A stretch of 64,000 nucleotides of DNA from Nocardioides panaciterrulae (GTDB lineage: Bacteria > Actinomycetota > Actinomycetes > Propionibacteriales > Nocardioidaceae): positions 2,664,001-2,728,000 of the forward strand of contig NZ_JACCBG010000001.1 of NCBI RefSeq assembly GCF_013409645.1, in the 5' to 3' direction. The notes under the pieces are model-generated. The model was not told where the DNA came from. It worked only from the letters and a program-made list of their open reading frames with translations, and did no database searches. The stretch's first letter is position 1; each line of letters starts with the position of its first letter. The position numbers were made by a program, and so were the translations under genes. This document shows, one piece after another, positions 25,839 through 37,241 of this stretch.

Positions 25839-27377
25839 TCAGGCCTCCTCTGTCCCGGCCCAGACGGTCGGGACGGTCTGTACGGTCGCCGCGGTCGGCG
25901 GCATCAGGGTGTTCCACAGGTGCATCAGGGCATAGGAGCGCCACGGCCGCCACTCGGCGGCCCGGCCGACCACGGTCACGGGGTCGTGGCCGAGCCCGGT
26001 CAGCGCGTTGCGCACGCCCACGTCGGTGGGCAGGAAGACGTCGGGGTCGGCCAGCGCACGCATCGCGACGTAGTCGGCCGTCCACGGCCCGATGCCGGGC
26101 AGCGACAGCAGCGCCTCGCGGACGGCGGCTCGGTCCGGGCCGCGATCGAGCGCCACCGCACCGGCGGCCAGCGCGCCCGCGAGCGCGACCAGCGCCCGCC
26201 CCCGCGACCGCGGCATCGGCAGGGACGCAGGATCCACCTCGGCCAGCGTGGCCGCGTCCGGGAACAGGTGGGTCAGCCCGGGGACCGCGCTGGCGACCGG
26301 CCGGCCGTGCGCGGCGACCAGCCGCCCGGTGACCGTGCAGGCGCCCGCGACGCTGACCTGCTGGCCGATCACCGTCCGGATCGCGACCTCGTCGCCATCG
26401 ACCTGTCCGGGCACCCGCAGGCCGGGGTGCCGCCGGGCCAGCGGCCCGATGACCGGGTCGCCGGCGAAGTGCGCGGCGATCGCGAGCGGGTCGCAGTCGG
26501 CGTCCAGCAACCGACGGGTGCGCTCCACCGCGGCGGCGGTGTCGCGGAGGTCGGTCAGCTCGTACGACGCGGTCACGAGCGCCGTCTGACCCTCCTGCGG
26601 CTCGTCCCCGAGCGCCAGCCGCACGGTGCCCGGCCCGTGAGGGAGGTCGAGCGTGCGCGCGTACCAGCCCGGGCCCGCCACCTCGACGCCCGGCACCAGG
26701 TGGTGGGCCAGGAAGTCCAGCAGCGCCCTGCCCGCGAACGGCGTGCGCACGGCCAGTCGCATGGTGACGCTGCCGGTCGAGGCACGGCCGCCCCCGCGTC
26801 GGCCCCGGAGCTCGGTCGGCGTGGCGGCGTACACCTCGCGCACGGTGTCGTTGAACTGCCGGACGCTGGAGAAGCCCGCCGCGAACGCGATCTCGGCGTA
26901 CGTCAGGGAGGTGGTCTCGATGAGCACCCGGGCCGTCTGCGCCCGTCGCGCCCGCGCCAGCGCCAGGGGCCCTGCTCCGAGCTCGGCGGCGAGGATCCGG
27001 GACAGGTGTCGTGACGTGTAGCCGACCCTGCGGGCCAGACCGTCGACACCTTCCCGGTCGACCACTCCGTCGGCGATCAGGCGCATCGCGCGACCGGCAG
27101 CGGTCGCGGCGACGTCCCAGTCGGGGCTGCCGGGCGTGGCATCGGGCAGGCACCGCTTGCACGCGCGATAACCGGCGGCCTGTGCCGCCGCGGCGCTGCG
27201 GTGGAAGGTGACGTTCGCGTACGCCGGCGTGCGGGCCGGGCAGGACGGCCGGCAGTAGATGCCCGTGGTGCTCACGGCGGTGTAGAACACCCCGTCGAAG
27301 CGCCGGTCGCGCGACTTCACCGCGCGGTAGCAGGACTCGATGTCGAGGCCGGCCGTGCCCACTGCGTCCGCATCCAT
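25839..27377 (-). CDS. Ada regulatory domain fused to AlkA DNA glycosylase
   Basis: 512 residues. An Ada-type zinc domain comes first (Cys42, Cys46, Cys73, Cys76 from [10 protein letters not shown]; the first accepts methyl from phosphotriesters). An AraC-type helix-turn-helix follows ([32 protein letters not shown]). The AlkA 3-methyladenine glycosylase comes last, with helix-hairpin-helix [17 protein letters not shown] and the catalytic aspartate region [12 protein letters not shown]. It senses alkylation, activates repair genes and excises alkylated bases. The O6-methyltransferase domain of classic Ada is absent; the adjacent ogt supplies it. ATG at 27395 is an alternative start. Confidence 0.92.
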   Translation of the reverse strand: MDADAVGTAGLDIESCYRAVKSRDRRFDGVFYTAVSTTGIYCRPSCPARTPAYANVTFHRSAAAAQAAGYRACKRCLPDATPGSPDWDVAATAAGRAMRLIADGVVDREGVDGLARRVGYTSRHLSRILAAELGAGPLALARARRAQTARVLIETTSLTYAEIAFAAGFSSVRQFNDTVREVYAATPTELRGRRGGGRASTGSVTMRLAVRTPFAGRALLDFLAHHLVPGVEVAGPGWYARTLDLPHGPGTVRLALGDEPQEGQTALVTASYELTDLRDTAAAVERTRRLLDADCDPLAIAAHFAGDPVIGPLARRHPGLRVPGQVDGDEVAIRTVIGQQVSVAGACTVTGRLVAAHGRPVASAVPGLTHLFPDAATLAEVDPASLPMPRSRGRALVALAGALAAGAVALDRGPDRAAVREALLSLPGIGPWTADYVAMRALADPDVFLPTDVGVRNALTGLGHDPVTVVGRAAEWRPWRSYALMHLWNTLMPPTAATVQTVPTVWAGTEEA

Positions 27378-27510
27378 GGCTCCATCATCACCCATGCCGG
27401 CGATCACATCTCGCGGGATTCGGACACGGCCGCCGCGTCGAGGCAACCGACGGGCCGTTCGGTCCGTCCTAGTCTCGACAGTCCTCCCAGCCACCGACCG
27501 AGGGACCACG

Positions 27511-28602
27511 ATGCCGGCTGCCTTCCCGCGACGCCCCCGTCCTCGGCACGGGGCCACCGTGCTGCGCGTCATCCTGGTCGCCGAGCTGGTGGTCGCCCTG
27601 GCCACCGCGTCGACCGTGGCCTTCGCCTACCGACACATCGACGGCAGGATCTCCGCGGGCGAGCGGATCCACCACCACGCACACCGGCAGCAGCCGGCCC
27701 GCGACGACTCCGAGCTCAACATCTTGCTGATGGGCACCGATCGCCGGGACTGTGCGGGATGCGGCATCGACCACGCGACCGGCAAGGGCGGGTCGGACAC
27801 CACGATCCTGCTGCACATCGCCGATGGTCGCCGCTCGGCGTACGGCATCTCGATCCCGCGTGACACCCTCGTCGACCGGCCCGACTGCACCGAGGACGGT
27901 CACACCGTCCCCGGAGCCGAGGACGCCACCTGGAACACGGCGTACGCCGTGGGCGGCCCCGAGTGCACCGTCGAGCAGGTGGAGGCGGTCACCGGGATCT
28001 ACGTCGACGAGTACCTCACCGTGAACTTCGGTGGTTTCAAGGGCATGGTCGACGCGATCGGCGGCGTCGAGGTGTGCCTGCCGCAGCAGGTCGACGACAC
28101 GACGGCCCACATCCACTTCGACGCAGGGGTGCAGACCCTCGACGGCGAGCGGGCGCTGGAGTACGTGCGCGAGCGGCACTCCACCGCGAACTCCGACCTG
28201 GGCCGGATGAAGCGGCAGCAGGCGTTCCTCGCCTCGATGATCGACAAGGTGATGTCCAGCGACACCCTCGGTCGCCCCGACCGGCTCTTCCACTTCGCCA
28301 GCGAGCTCGCCGGCTCGCTGGAGACCAGCCCGGACCTGGCGGGCGCGGCCCCGCTCGCCCGGCTGGGGTCCTCGCTGCGACACGTGGAGCTCGACCAGAT
28401 CAGGTTCGTCACCGCGCCGACCTCGGACTTCCCGGTCGGCGATCCTCGCTGGGGTCGGCTGCAGCTCACCGACGAGGCGCCGAAGCTGTGGCGACGCGTC
28501 ATCCACGACCAGCCGCTCGGCCGGCTCGGACACGGCGCCATCACCGCCGAGCACCCGCACGGTCCACGCGAGGACGCCGCCGCCAACGGCCTCTGCGCCT
28601 GA
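27511..28602 (+). CDS. LytR-CpsA-Psr (LCP) family cell-wall ligase
   Basis: 363 residues. A basic start and a signal-anchor helix (VILVAELVVALATASTVAFA) put the catalytic domain outside the cell. The LCP core is present: LNILLMGTDRR, SDTTILLHI, ISIPRDTLV, VNFGGFKGMVDAIGGVEVCL and LDGERALEYVRERHS. LCP enzymes attach wall glycopolymers to peptidoglycan using lipid-linked donors. It is divergent from the Ada-AlkA gene and convergent with thiD. Confidence 0.93.
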   Translation: MPAAFPRRPRPRHGATVLRVILVAELVVALATASTVAFAYRHIDGRISAGERIHHHAHRQQPARDDSELNILLMGTDRRDCAGCGIDHATGKGGSDTTILLHIADGRRSAYGISIPRDTLVDRPDCTEDGHTVPGAEDATWNTAYAVGGPECTVEQVEAVTGIYVDEYLTVNFGGFKGMVDAIGGVEVCLPQQVDDTTAHIHFDAGVQTLDGERALEYVRERHSTANSDLGRMKRQQAFLASMIDKVMSSDTLGRPDRLFHFASELAGSLETSPDLAGAAPLARLGSSLRHVELDQIRFVTAPTSDFPVGDPRWGRLQLTDEAPKLWRRVIHDQPLGRLGHGAITAEHPHGPREDAAANGLCA

Positions 28603-28666
28603 GCCCTCCCGCGGTGGTCATTGGGCGCGATGGCGCAGGTGCTTCCGGATCGCGGCGTCGACCGCG

Positions 28667-29466
28667 TCAGTTCCAGCCGAAGTGGTCCAGGGGCCCGTGC
28701 CCGGATCCCAGGTGCCACTGCGCGGACGAGGCCATCGACGATGCGACGTAGGCCTTCGCCCGGCGTAGCGCCGGCTCGAGGTCGAGGCCGCGGGCGAGGC
28801 CCGCGGCGACCGCGGAGGCGAAGGTGCAGCCGGTGCCGTGGTTGTTCGACGCCACCAGTCGGGGGGAGCGCAGCTCATAGGTGCGGTTGCCGTCCCAGAC
28901 CACGTCAACGGCCTCCTGTCCGGTCTCGGCGACCTCGTGTCCCCCTGTCACCACGACGGCGACACCTGTCGACCCCAGGGCCCGGGCGGCCTCGTGCTGG
29001 TCGGCGAGGGTGCCGATCGGTCGGTCCAGCAGTACCCCGGCCTCGTGGACGTTGGGAGTGACCACGGCGGCGTGCGGGAGCAGTGCCGACCGGTAGTCCC
29101 GCTCGGCGTCACGCTCGAGGAGCCGGTCGCCGCTGGAGGAGACCATCACCGGGTCCACCACCAGGCGGGGCAGCCGACCAGCGGAGGCGAGTTCGGCGAC
29201 GACCGCGACGATCCCGGCGTCAGCCAACATCCCGGTCTTCACCGCGGCCACCGGCAGGTCCGCCAGCACGGCCTCCACCTGGGCGAGCACGAATTCGGGC
29301 GGGACGGTGTGCACCGCGACGACGCCCGTGGTGTTCTGCGCGGTCAGGGCGGTGATCGCCGAGGCACCGAAGACGCCGAGTGCGGCGAAGGTCTTCAGGT
29401 CGGCCTGGACACCGGCACCGCCGGAGGAGTCCGAGCCGGCGATGGTGAGAGCGACGGTCGGGGTCA

Positions 29467-29467
<1 letters not shown>
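28667..29467 (-). CDS. thiD: Hydroxymethylpyrimidine/phosphomethylpyrimidine kinase
   Basis: Phosphorylates HMP and HMP-P to the pyrophosphate used by ThiE. 266 residues, with [20 protein letters not shown] and the ribokinase-type [17 protein letters not shown] catalytic region. It is the last gene of the thiamine operon; its ATG overlaps the previous stop by one base. Confidence 0.96.
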
Positions 29468-31025
<1,558 letters not shown>

Positions 31026-31029
<4 letters not shown>

Positions 31030-32147
31030 GGTCTGCTCCCTGTCAGGTCGGGTACGGCGAACGGGGACGCCACGTCCGGCAGCACACCGGTCGCCAGGAG
31101 CTCCGCGACCACGTCCCCCGTGACCGGGGTGAGCAGCACCCCGTTGCGGTAGTGCCCGGTCGCCACCACCAGCCCGGGCACCGAGGTGGGACCGATCACG
31201 GGGGCATTGTCCGGCGTGCCCGGACGCCAGCGGGCGATGGCCTCCACCCACTCCAGCTCGGTGACGCCGGCGACCACCGCGACCGCATCGCGCAGCAGGT
31301 CGTGGACACCACCGGCGGTCACGGTGGTCTCGAACCCGCGCTCCTCCACGGTGGCGCCCACGATGAGCCGGTCCTGGCCGTAGGGCACGAGGTAGACCTG
31401 CCGTCCGTGCACGAGCGCCCGGACCGTCCCGCGCAGCAGGCCGCCGGCGCCGGCCAGCCGCAGGATCTGGCCCTTCACCGGCCGGACCCCCAACCGGGGC
31501 ACGCCCGGCAGCCGGTCGGAGGACGCGCCCAGGGCGACCACGACGGACTCCGCGGACTCCGTGCTGCCGTCGTCCAGCACCAGCCCGCTCGCCCGGCCCT
31601 CGTGCACCACCAGCGACGTGGCCCTCCGACGGACGACCCGGACACCCGCGGCCTCGGCCGCGGAGAGCAGGGCCGCGTGCAGGCTGCGTCCGTCGACGGA
31701 GTGGTCGCCGTCGACGGCCAGGGCGCCGCGGATCCGTGGCGACAGCGCCGGCTCCCGCCGCCGGGCCTCGCGCGGGGTGAGCCGCTCGACCTCCAGGCCC
31801 AGTTGGCGCTGGAACTCGTGCTGCTCCTGCAGGGCCGCCATGTCGTCGGCGTCGAACCCCACGACCAGGGTGCCCACCGTGCGGAGCCCGACCTGCAGGC
31901 CGCTGGCCTGCTGCACCTCCTCCACGAAGCGGGGGAACCGGTCGAGGCTGGCCCGGCACAGCTGCAGCAGCCGCTCCTCGCCGTAGGCCGCCTCGGTCAC
32001 CGGGGCCAGCATCCCCGCGGCGGCGTACGACGCACCGGCACCCGGCCGGGGGTCCACGACGGTGACGCGCAGACCACGCTGGGCGCAGCGCCAGGCGATC
32101 CCGACCCCGATCAGGCCGCCGCCGGCGATCACCACCGACCCGGTCAT
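31026..32147 (-). CDS. thiO: Glycine oxidase ThiO
   Basis: FAD enzyme that oxidises glycine to the imine used by ThiG. 373 residues with the dinucleotide motif [17 protein letters not shown], and the C-terminal [20 protein letters not shown]. Using ThiO rather than ThiH fits an aerobic organism. Overlaps thiE and thiS by four bases each. Confidence 0.94.
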
Positions 32148-32776
32148 CTCGTGCCGTCCCGTCCCAGCGCCGCCAGCAGGTCACGGACCGCCCGAGCCGG
32201 GTCGGGGGCCTCGGAGACCGCCGAGACCACCGCCACCCCGGCGGCACCCGCGGCCACCAGCGAACGGACCCGGTCGGCGGTGACGCCCGCGATGGCGATC
32301 ACGGGCACGTCGACCGCGGCCGCGACCGCCCCGACGCGCTCGGGGCCGAGCGCGTCGGGCAGTCCGGTCTTGGTCCCTGTGGCGAAGGCCGGGCCGACCC
32401 CGAGGTAGTCGGCCCCGGCCGCCACCAGCTCACGGGCGGCCTCGGGCGTGCGGGCGGTGCCGCCCAGGAGGTGGCCGGCGCCGGCCAGCCGGCGCGCGGC
32501 CGCCATCGGCAGGTCGTGCTCCCCGAGATGGGTACCGTCGGCGCCGACGGCCAGCGCGATGTCGACCCGGTCGTCGACGATGCACAAGGCGTCGTACGAG
32601 CGGCACCGCTGCACGACGTGGCCGGCCAGGTCGAACAGCTCGCGGTCGGTGACGCCCTTGGCGCGCACCTGGACGACGTGGGCGCCGGCGGCGACCGCCG
32701 CGGACACCGCCACCAGGCAGTCACGCCCGTCGCGGACGTCGGTCAGGACGTGCAGGCCGCGGACGTCACGACTCAC
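32144..32776 (-). CDS. thiE: Thiamine phosphate synthase
   Basis: Joins HMP-PP and thiazole phosphate. 210 residues with [45 protein letters not shown] and [17 protein letters not shown], all typical of true ThiE. GTG start overlaps the permease stop as GTGA. Confidence 0.95.
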   Translation of the reverse strand: MSRDVRGLHVLTDVRDGRDCLVAVSAAVAAGAHVVQVRAKGVTDRELFDLAGHVVQRCRSYDALCIVDDRVDIALAVGADGTHLGEHDLPMAAARRLAGAGHLLGGTARTPEAARELVAAGADYLGVGPAFATGTKTGLPDALGPERVGAVAAAVDVPVIAIAGVTADRVRSLVAAGAAGVAVVSAVSEAPDPARAVRDLLAALGRDGTR

Positions 32777-34134
32777 GACCGCCTCCTCGACCGGGCGGCC
32801 AGCGCTCCCGGCCCGGCGAGCAGCACGGCGAGCACCGAGGCCACCGCCAGGCTCACCAGCGAGGCCGACCAGCCGTTGGCCGGGTCGATCCCGAGGTCGT
32901 GCTGGCGGGCCGTCCACCAGTCGGTCCAGCCCGCGCCGGGGCCGTCGAAGTACGTCGGAAGGGTCAGCTGGTAGGCCACGAACCCGGCCGCCCAGGCCAG
33001 CAGCAGCGCCGGGCGCGTCGGCGCCGTCGACGAGACGTCCCACCGGTCCCGCGGGAGCAGGTAGTAAGCCACGACGAACACGCCCGCCAGCGGCACGAAG
33101 ACCGCGCCGATCAGGAACAGGAACGCCTCGTAGCTGGCGATGTCGAAGGTCAGCGCCAACAGCGTCGCGAGCACCCCGACGCCGGCCGCCAGGATCCGCC
33201 GGTCGGCCCGGGACACGAGGTTCTGCGCCGACATCGCCGTGGAGTAGATGTTGGCGAACGCCTCGTCCACCTCGACCACGACCAGCACCAGCACCGACGC
33301 CGCGCCGAAGGGCACCGCCACCAGGGCCCCGATGACGTCGAGCCCCTCGGTGCCGTAGGCCGCCAGAGCCAGCACGCCCAAGGTGAAGAAGGCGATGGTG
33401 GCGGCTCCGTACCCCACCGCGGAGCCGGTGAAGGCCGCCCGCCCCGACCGAACGTGGCGGGTGTAGTCGGCGGCCAACGGGAACCACGAGACCGGCAGCG
33501 CGATCACGATGTCGACGGCGGCCCAGAACGAGGGGGCACCACCGCCGTGCAGCGGTGGCAGCGGGTGGGCGAGCACCCGGACGAACAGGTAGACCACAGC
33601 CGCCAGGGCGACCCACACGGCGTATCGGGCCAGCACCTGCATCGCACCGACCGGCCGCAGCGCCATCCCGGTGGCCACGACTCCGGCGGCGAGCACGAAC
33701 GGCCACCGCGGGGTGCCCAGGGCCGTGGAGGCGGCCTCGGCGATGATCACGATCTCGAAGGTCGCCCACCCGACGCACTGGGCCAGGTTGAGCACCGTCG
33801 GCAGCGCCGAGGCGTGCCGGCCGAGCACGCCGCGCAGCAGCACCATCGCGGGCACCCGCTGGCGGGCACCCGGCGCCGCCGCCAGGCCGAGCAGCACGGA
33901 TCCGATCACGGCGCCGACCACGATGGCCAGCAGGGTCACCGACAGCGGCCGGTCGGCCAGCACCACGTAGCTCGCCGCGACCGGCAGCAGCAGGCTGATG
34001 CCGAGGTTGCCCCACAGGCCAAGGGTGTCGGTCAACCCGAGGGAGCCGACCGTCGGCTGCTCCAGCGTGAGCGGTGCGTCGTGGGTGGCGGAGCCGGGCC
34101 GGTTCACCCCGTGGTCCGTGGTGGTGTCGCTCAT
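32773..34134 (-). CDS. cytX: NCS1-family permease, probable HMP transporter
   Basis: 453 residues with about 12 helices. NLGISLLLPVAASYVVLADR near the start and the substrate region IALPVSWFPLAADYTRHVR are typical of cytosine/HMP permeases. It is the first gene after the TPP riboswitch, and no thiC is in the operon. This strongly suggests uptake of hydroxymethylpyrimidine (CytX). Substrate is inferred from context, not from residues. Confidence 0.88.
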   Translation of the reverse strand: MSDTTTDHGVNRPGSATHDAPLTLEQPTVGSLGLTDTLGLWGNLGISLLLPVAASYVVLADRPLSVTLLAIVVGAVIGSVLLGLAAAPGARQRVPAMVLLRGVLGRHASALPTVLNLAQCVGWATFEIVIIAEAASTALGTPRWPFVLAAGVVATGMALRPVGAMQVLARYAVWVALAAVVYLFVRVLAHPLPPLHGGGAPSFWAAVDIVIALPVSWFPLAADYTRHVRSGRAAFTGSAVGYGAATIAFFTLGVLALAAYGTEGLDVIGALVAVPFGAASVLVLVVVEVDEAFANIYSTAMSAQNLVSRADRRILAAGVGVLATLLALTFDIASYEAFLFLIGAVFVPLAGVFVVAYYLLPRDRWDVSSTAPTRPALLLAWAAGFVAYQLTLPTYFDGPGAGWTDWWTARQHDLGIDPANGWSASLVSLAVASVLAVLLAGPGALAARSRRRS

Positions 34135-34135
34135 C

Positions 34136-34240
34136 GAAAGCACCTTCCTCCGCCGGCATTGCCCGGACAGGTTCGGCGGTCGGTGTCGAAGCAGACACCC
34201 TCTCAGCCCGATTGCACGAGCTCCCGCGTTGCTGTGCTCG
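34136..34240 (-). ncRNA. TPP (THI-element) riboswitch
   Basis: On the minus strand: CGCGGGAGCTC, GGGCTGAGAGGGTGTC (the CUGAGAG core), GAACCTGTCCGGGCAATGCC and GGCGGAGGAAGGTGC. These conserved TPP blocks are in order. It ends directly before the permease ATG (34134), with GGAGGAAGG serving also as ribosome site, so translational sequestration is likely. It should repress the seven-gene operon when TPP is abundant. Confidence 0.95.
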
Positions 34241-34453
34241 ACCGTATACCTCGATCCCGTCCCGCCCGACACCGACCAGATGCTGGTGGCCCCTTGATCT
34301 CCGACCTGGTCGGTCGCTCCGCGCACTGGGCGCGTTCCTGATCGACCCTGAACCGGGCCCGCGAAGCCGCACGCACCCGTGCACCGAGCTGCGGCTTGCC
34401 GCCCGGGCCGATCCGCTCTTGCCGCAGCGCGCGTCACAGCGAAATGACAATGG

Positions 34454-34485
34454 GGCCCTGGCCAGCGTTTTCGCTGGCCAGGGCC
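34454..34485 (-). terminator. Strong hairpin downstream of the tRNA genes
   Basis: A perfect 13-bp stem, GGCCCTGGCCAGC with GCTGGCCAGGGCC, and a six-base loop. It lies 15 bp beyond the 3' end of tRNA-Glu. No T-run follows on the minus strand. Confidence 0.7.
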
Positions 34486-34499
34486 TCACTTCGCCTCTG

Positions 34500-34572
34500 T
34501 ACCCCCGACCGGATTCGAACCGGCGCTACCGCCTTGAGAGGGCGGCGTGCTAGGCCGCTACACAACGGGGGC
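34500..34572 (-). tRNA. tRNA-Glu (CTC anticodon)
   Basis: 73 nt. Acceptor GCCCCCG pairs with CGGGGGT; anticodon stem CCGCC/GGCGG encloses CTCTCAA, giving CTC. The T-arm GCCGGTTCGAATCCGGT is intact. CCA is not encoded. Confidence 0.95.
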
Positions 34573-34663
34573 TTGCCTTGCCGCTCTGATCGAGCAGCGG
34601 GTGAAACCCTAGTAGAACTGGGCTTTTCACACCAAATCCCGGCCGATTGGACCGGGACTTCGC

Positions 34664-34734
34664 TGGGATACTAGGACTCGAACCTAGACTAACTGGACCA
34701 GAACCAGTCGTGCTGCCAATTACACCATATCCCA
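34664..34734 (-). tRNA. tRNA-Gln (CTG anticodon)
   Basis: 71 nt. Acceptor TGGGATA pairs with TATCCCA; anticodon stem ACTGG/CCAGT encloses TTCTGGT, giving CTG. The T-arm CTAGGTTCGAGTCCTAG is intact. CCA is not encoded. It lies 91 bp upstream of tRNA-Glu in the same orientation. Confidence 0.95.
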
Positions 34735-34777
34735 ATGGCCGGGCCCGTCCGGTTTCCCGCCGAGCCGAGATGGAACC

Positions 34778-35740
34778 TTACACGCGCCCCTTCGGGGCGA
34801 GCAAAACGGCCCTCTCGGTGGCCGTTCGGACGCCCGTACGACGGGCCGCGAGCAGCGCGAGGCCGAGGTAGACCAGCGACTGGGTGAGCGTCACAGGGAT
34901 GCTCCACCAGCTGCCGCCGGTCGGGTTGAGCGTCGACCCCATGTCACCGAACGCCAGCGCGAGACCGAACGCCAGCCAGTTGTTGAGCACGTGCATCGCG
35001 ATCCCCGCCTCGAGCCCGCCGGTGCCGATCACCAGCACCCCGGCCACCACGCCGAAGGCGAACCGGTCGAAGAAGACCGGCGCGCTCTGTGCACCGTGAG
35101 CGAGCGCGAACAGCACCGCCGGCCCCACCACCGCGACCCACCGACTGCGGAACAGCCCGCCGAAGGCCTGGGTGAGGTAGCCGCGGAACGCGTACTCCTC
35201 CCCCGCCGCCTGCAGCGGGGTGAGGAACAGCACGACGAGCAGGAAGCCGCGGGTGGTGTCGGTGAAGCTGTTGAGGTGCCCGCTCAGCTGCGGGTCGCTC
35301 GACGAGGACGGCACCAAGGACGAGACCAGCAGCGTCGCGACCAGCGAGAGCACCGCCAGCCCCAGGCAGGTCGCGAACCACCGCCACCGCAGCCGCGGCC
35401 GCACCGAGGCCAGCCAGCCGGGTCGCAGGCCGTGCACGAGCCGCTGGAGGGCCCAGGTGACCGGGATCGCCGCCGCGAGCACCAGGTTGAGGTACGCCAG
35501 TCCGGCGGGCGTCGGGTCCTGCAGGTCGACCAGCCGGTGCATCTTGGCGCCGACGTCGTCACCGGCGGCGGCGTACCCGGCGGCGAAGGGCAGCTGCACG
35601 AGCAGCGGCACCAGCCCGAGCATCACCACCACGAGCCCGAACGTCCCCACGACCGGGCGCCACCAGCCGGGCCGCCCTCCCCGGTGGACCTGGTGGTAGT
35701 CGAGCCCCGGCCGGGGCGCCGGGACGGGCAGGCCGGTCAC
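34778..35740 (-). CDS. CPBP-family intramembrane metalloprotease
   Basis: 320-residue membrane protein with about eight helices. The glutamate pair EEYAFRG, FALAHG and HVLNN give the CPBP/Abi protease active site. Actinobacterial members have unknown substrates; relatives act in peptide maturation or immunity. Its stop is 44 bp from tRNA-Gln, and its start abuts gltX, so it may be co-transcribed with gltX. A link to tRNA is not implied by the motif content. Confidence 0.85.
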   Translation of the reverse strand: MTGLPVPAPRPGLDYHQVHRGGRPGWWRPVVGTFGLVVVMLGLVPLLVQLPFAAGYAAAGDDVGAKMHRLVDLQDPTPAGLAYLNLVLAAAIPVTWALQRLVHGLRPGWLASVRPRLRWRWFATCLGLAVLSLVATLLVSSLVPSSSSDPQLSGHLNSFTDTTRGFLLVVLFLTPLQAAGEEYAFRGYLTQAFGGLFRSRWVAVVGPAVLFALAHGAQSAPVFFDRFAFGVVAGVLVIGTGGLEAGIAMHVLNNWLAFGLALAFGDMGSTLNPTGGSWWSIPVTLTQSLVYLGLALLAARRTGVRTATERAVLLAPKGRV

Positions 35741-35741
35741 G

Positions 35742-37241
35742 TCAGGCCAGCGCGCCGCGCAGGCGGGCGAGGGACCGCTCCCGGCCGAGCAGCTCCATCG
35801 ACTCGAACAACGGCGGCGAGACCCGGCGACCGGTCACGGCCACACGGACGGGCCCGAACGCGTGCCGCGGCTTGAGGCCCATCTCGTCGACCAGCTTCGC
35901 CTGCAGGGCGGCCTGGATGTCGGCGGTCGACCAGGACTTCACGTCCGCGACCGCGTCGTGCGCGGCCCGGACGACCCCGCGCCCGGTCTCGTCGAGGAGC
36001 TTGGCGGCGTCCGCCTCGTCGCGCGTGAAGGCCGCCTCCTCGACGAAGAGGAAGCCCAGCATGTCCACGGCCTCGGTCAGCTTGTTGATCCGCTCGGCGA
36101 CCAGCGGCATGGCGAGCTCGAGCAGCTGCGCGTCGGAGTCCCGGACCGGATCGCCGACGACGCCGGCCTTCTTGAGGAACGGCAACACCCGCCGCGTCAT
36201 CTCCTCGACGCTGAGCATCCGCATGTGCGCGGCGTTGATCGCCTCGCACTTCTTCAGGTCGAAGCGGGCGGGGTTCGGGTTCACGTCCTTCAGGTCGAAG
36301 ACCTCGACCATCTCCTCGAGCGTGAACACGTCGCGGTCCGCGGCGATGGCCCATCCCAGCAGCGCCAGGTAGTTGAGCAGCCCCTCGGGCAGGAAGCCCT
36401 GCGCGCGGTAGAGCTCCATGTGCGCCTGCGGGTCGCGCTTGGACAGCTTCTTGTTGCCCTCGCCCATGACGTAGGGCAGGTGGCCGTAGGCCGGCGTCTC
36501 GGTGGCGACGCCGATCGCCTTGAGGGCCTCGAACAGCGCGATCTGGCGCGGCGTGCTGGAGAGCAGGTCCTCGCCGCGCAGCACGTGGGTGATCTCCATC
36601 GTGGCGTCGTCCACCGGCGCGGTCAGCGTGTAGAGCGGGTCGCCGTTGGCTCGGGCCAGCGCGAAGTCGGGCACGTGCTCGGTCTGGAACGTGATCTCGC
36701 CGCGGACCAGGTCGTCCCAGGTGACCGACCCGTCGGGCATCCGGAACCGCACCAACGGCCGGCGGCCCTCGGCGCGGAACGCCGCGACCTGCTCCTCGGT
36801 GAGGTCGCGGCAGAAGCCGTCGTACCCCATCACCTTGGAGCCCGACGCCTTGCGGCGCGCGTCGACCTCCTCGGTGGTGCAGTAGCAGTCGTAGGTGAAC
36901 GACGAGGCGCGCAGCCTCGCCAGCACGTCGGCGTAGATCTCGGTCCGCTCGGACTGCCGGTAGGGGCCGTGCTCGCCGCCCTTCTCGACACCCTCGTCCC
37001 AGTCCAGGCCCAGCCAGCGGAACAGGTCGATCAGCGAGTTGTAGGACTCCTCGGTGTTCCGCTCCTTGTCGGTGTCCTCGATCCGGAACACGAACGTGCC
37101 GCCGTGACGACGGGCGAAGGCCCAGTTGTAGAGGGCGGTGCGGGCCAGCCCGACATGCGGCGAGCCGGTCGGGCTCGGCGCCATGCGGACGCGGATGGGA
37201 CGGGTGCGCAACCCCTGGTCGGTCAACCCCTGGTCGTTCAA
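35742..37241 (-). CDS. gltX: Glutamate--tRNA ligase
   Basis: 499 residues. RVRMAPSPTGSPHVGLA contains the HIGH-type motif and KLSKRDP the KMSKS-type motif. It charges tRNA-Glu, and in most actinobacteria also tRNA-Gln for later amidation. Both tRNA genes lie 1 kb away. The start overlaps the FAH gene stop by four bases. Confidence 0.96.
   Translation of the reverse strand: MNDQGLTDQGLRTRPIRVRMAPSPTGSPHVGLARTALYNWAFARRHGGTFVFRIEDTDKERNTEESYNSLIDLFRWLGLDWDEGVEKGGEHGPYRQSERTEIYADVLARLRASSFTYDCYCTTEEVDARRKASGSKVMGYDGFCRDLTEEQVAAFRAEGRRPLVRFRMPDGSVTWDDLVRGEITFQTEHVPDFALARANGDPLYTLTAPVDDATMEITHVLRGEDLLSSTPRQIALFEALKAIGVATETPAYGHLPYVMGEGNKKLSKRDPQAHMELYRAQGFLPEGLLNYLALLGWAIAADRDVFTLEEMVEVFDLKDVNPNPARFDLKKCEAINAAHMRMLSVEEMTRRVLPFLKKAGVVGDPVRDSDAQLLELAMPLVAERINKLTEAVDMLGFLFVEEAAFTRDEADAAKLLDETGRGVVRAAHDAVADVKSWSTADIQAALQAKLVDEMGLKPRHAFGPVRVAVTGRRVSPPLFESMELLGRERSLARLRGALA

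Noticed and set aside
34500..34734. tRNA genes as an integration site for a mobile element
   Set aside because: No integrase, direct repeat of the tRNA end or atypical genes flank them.
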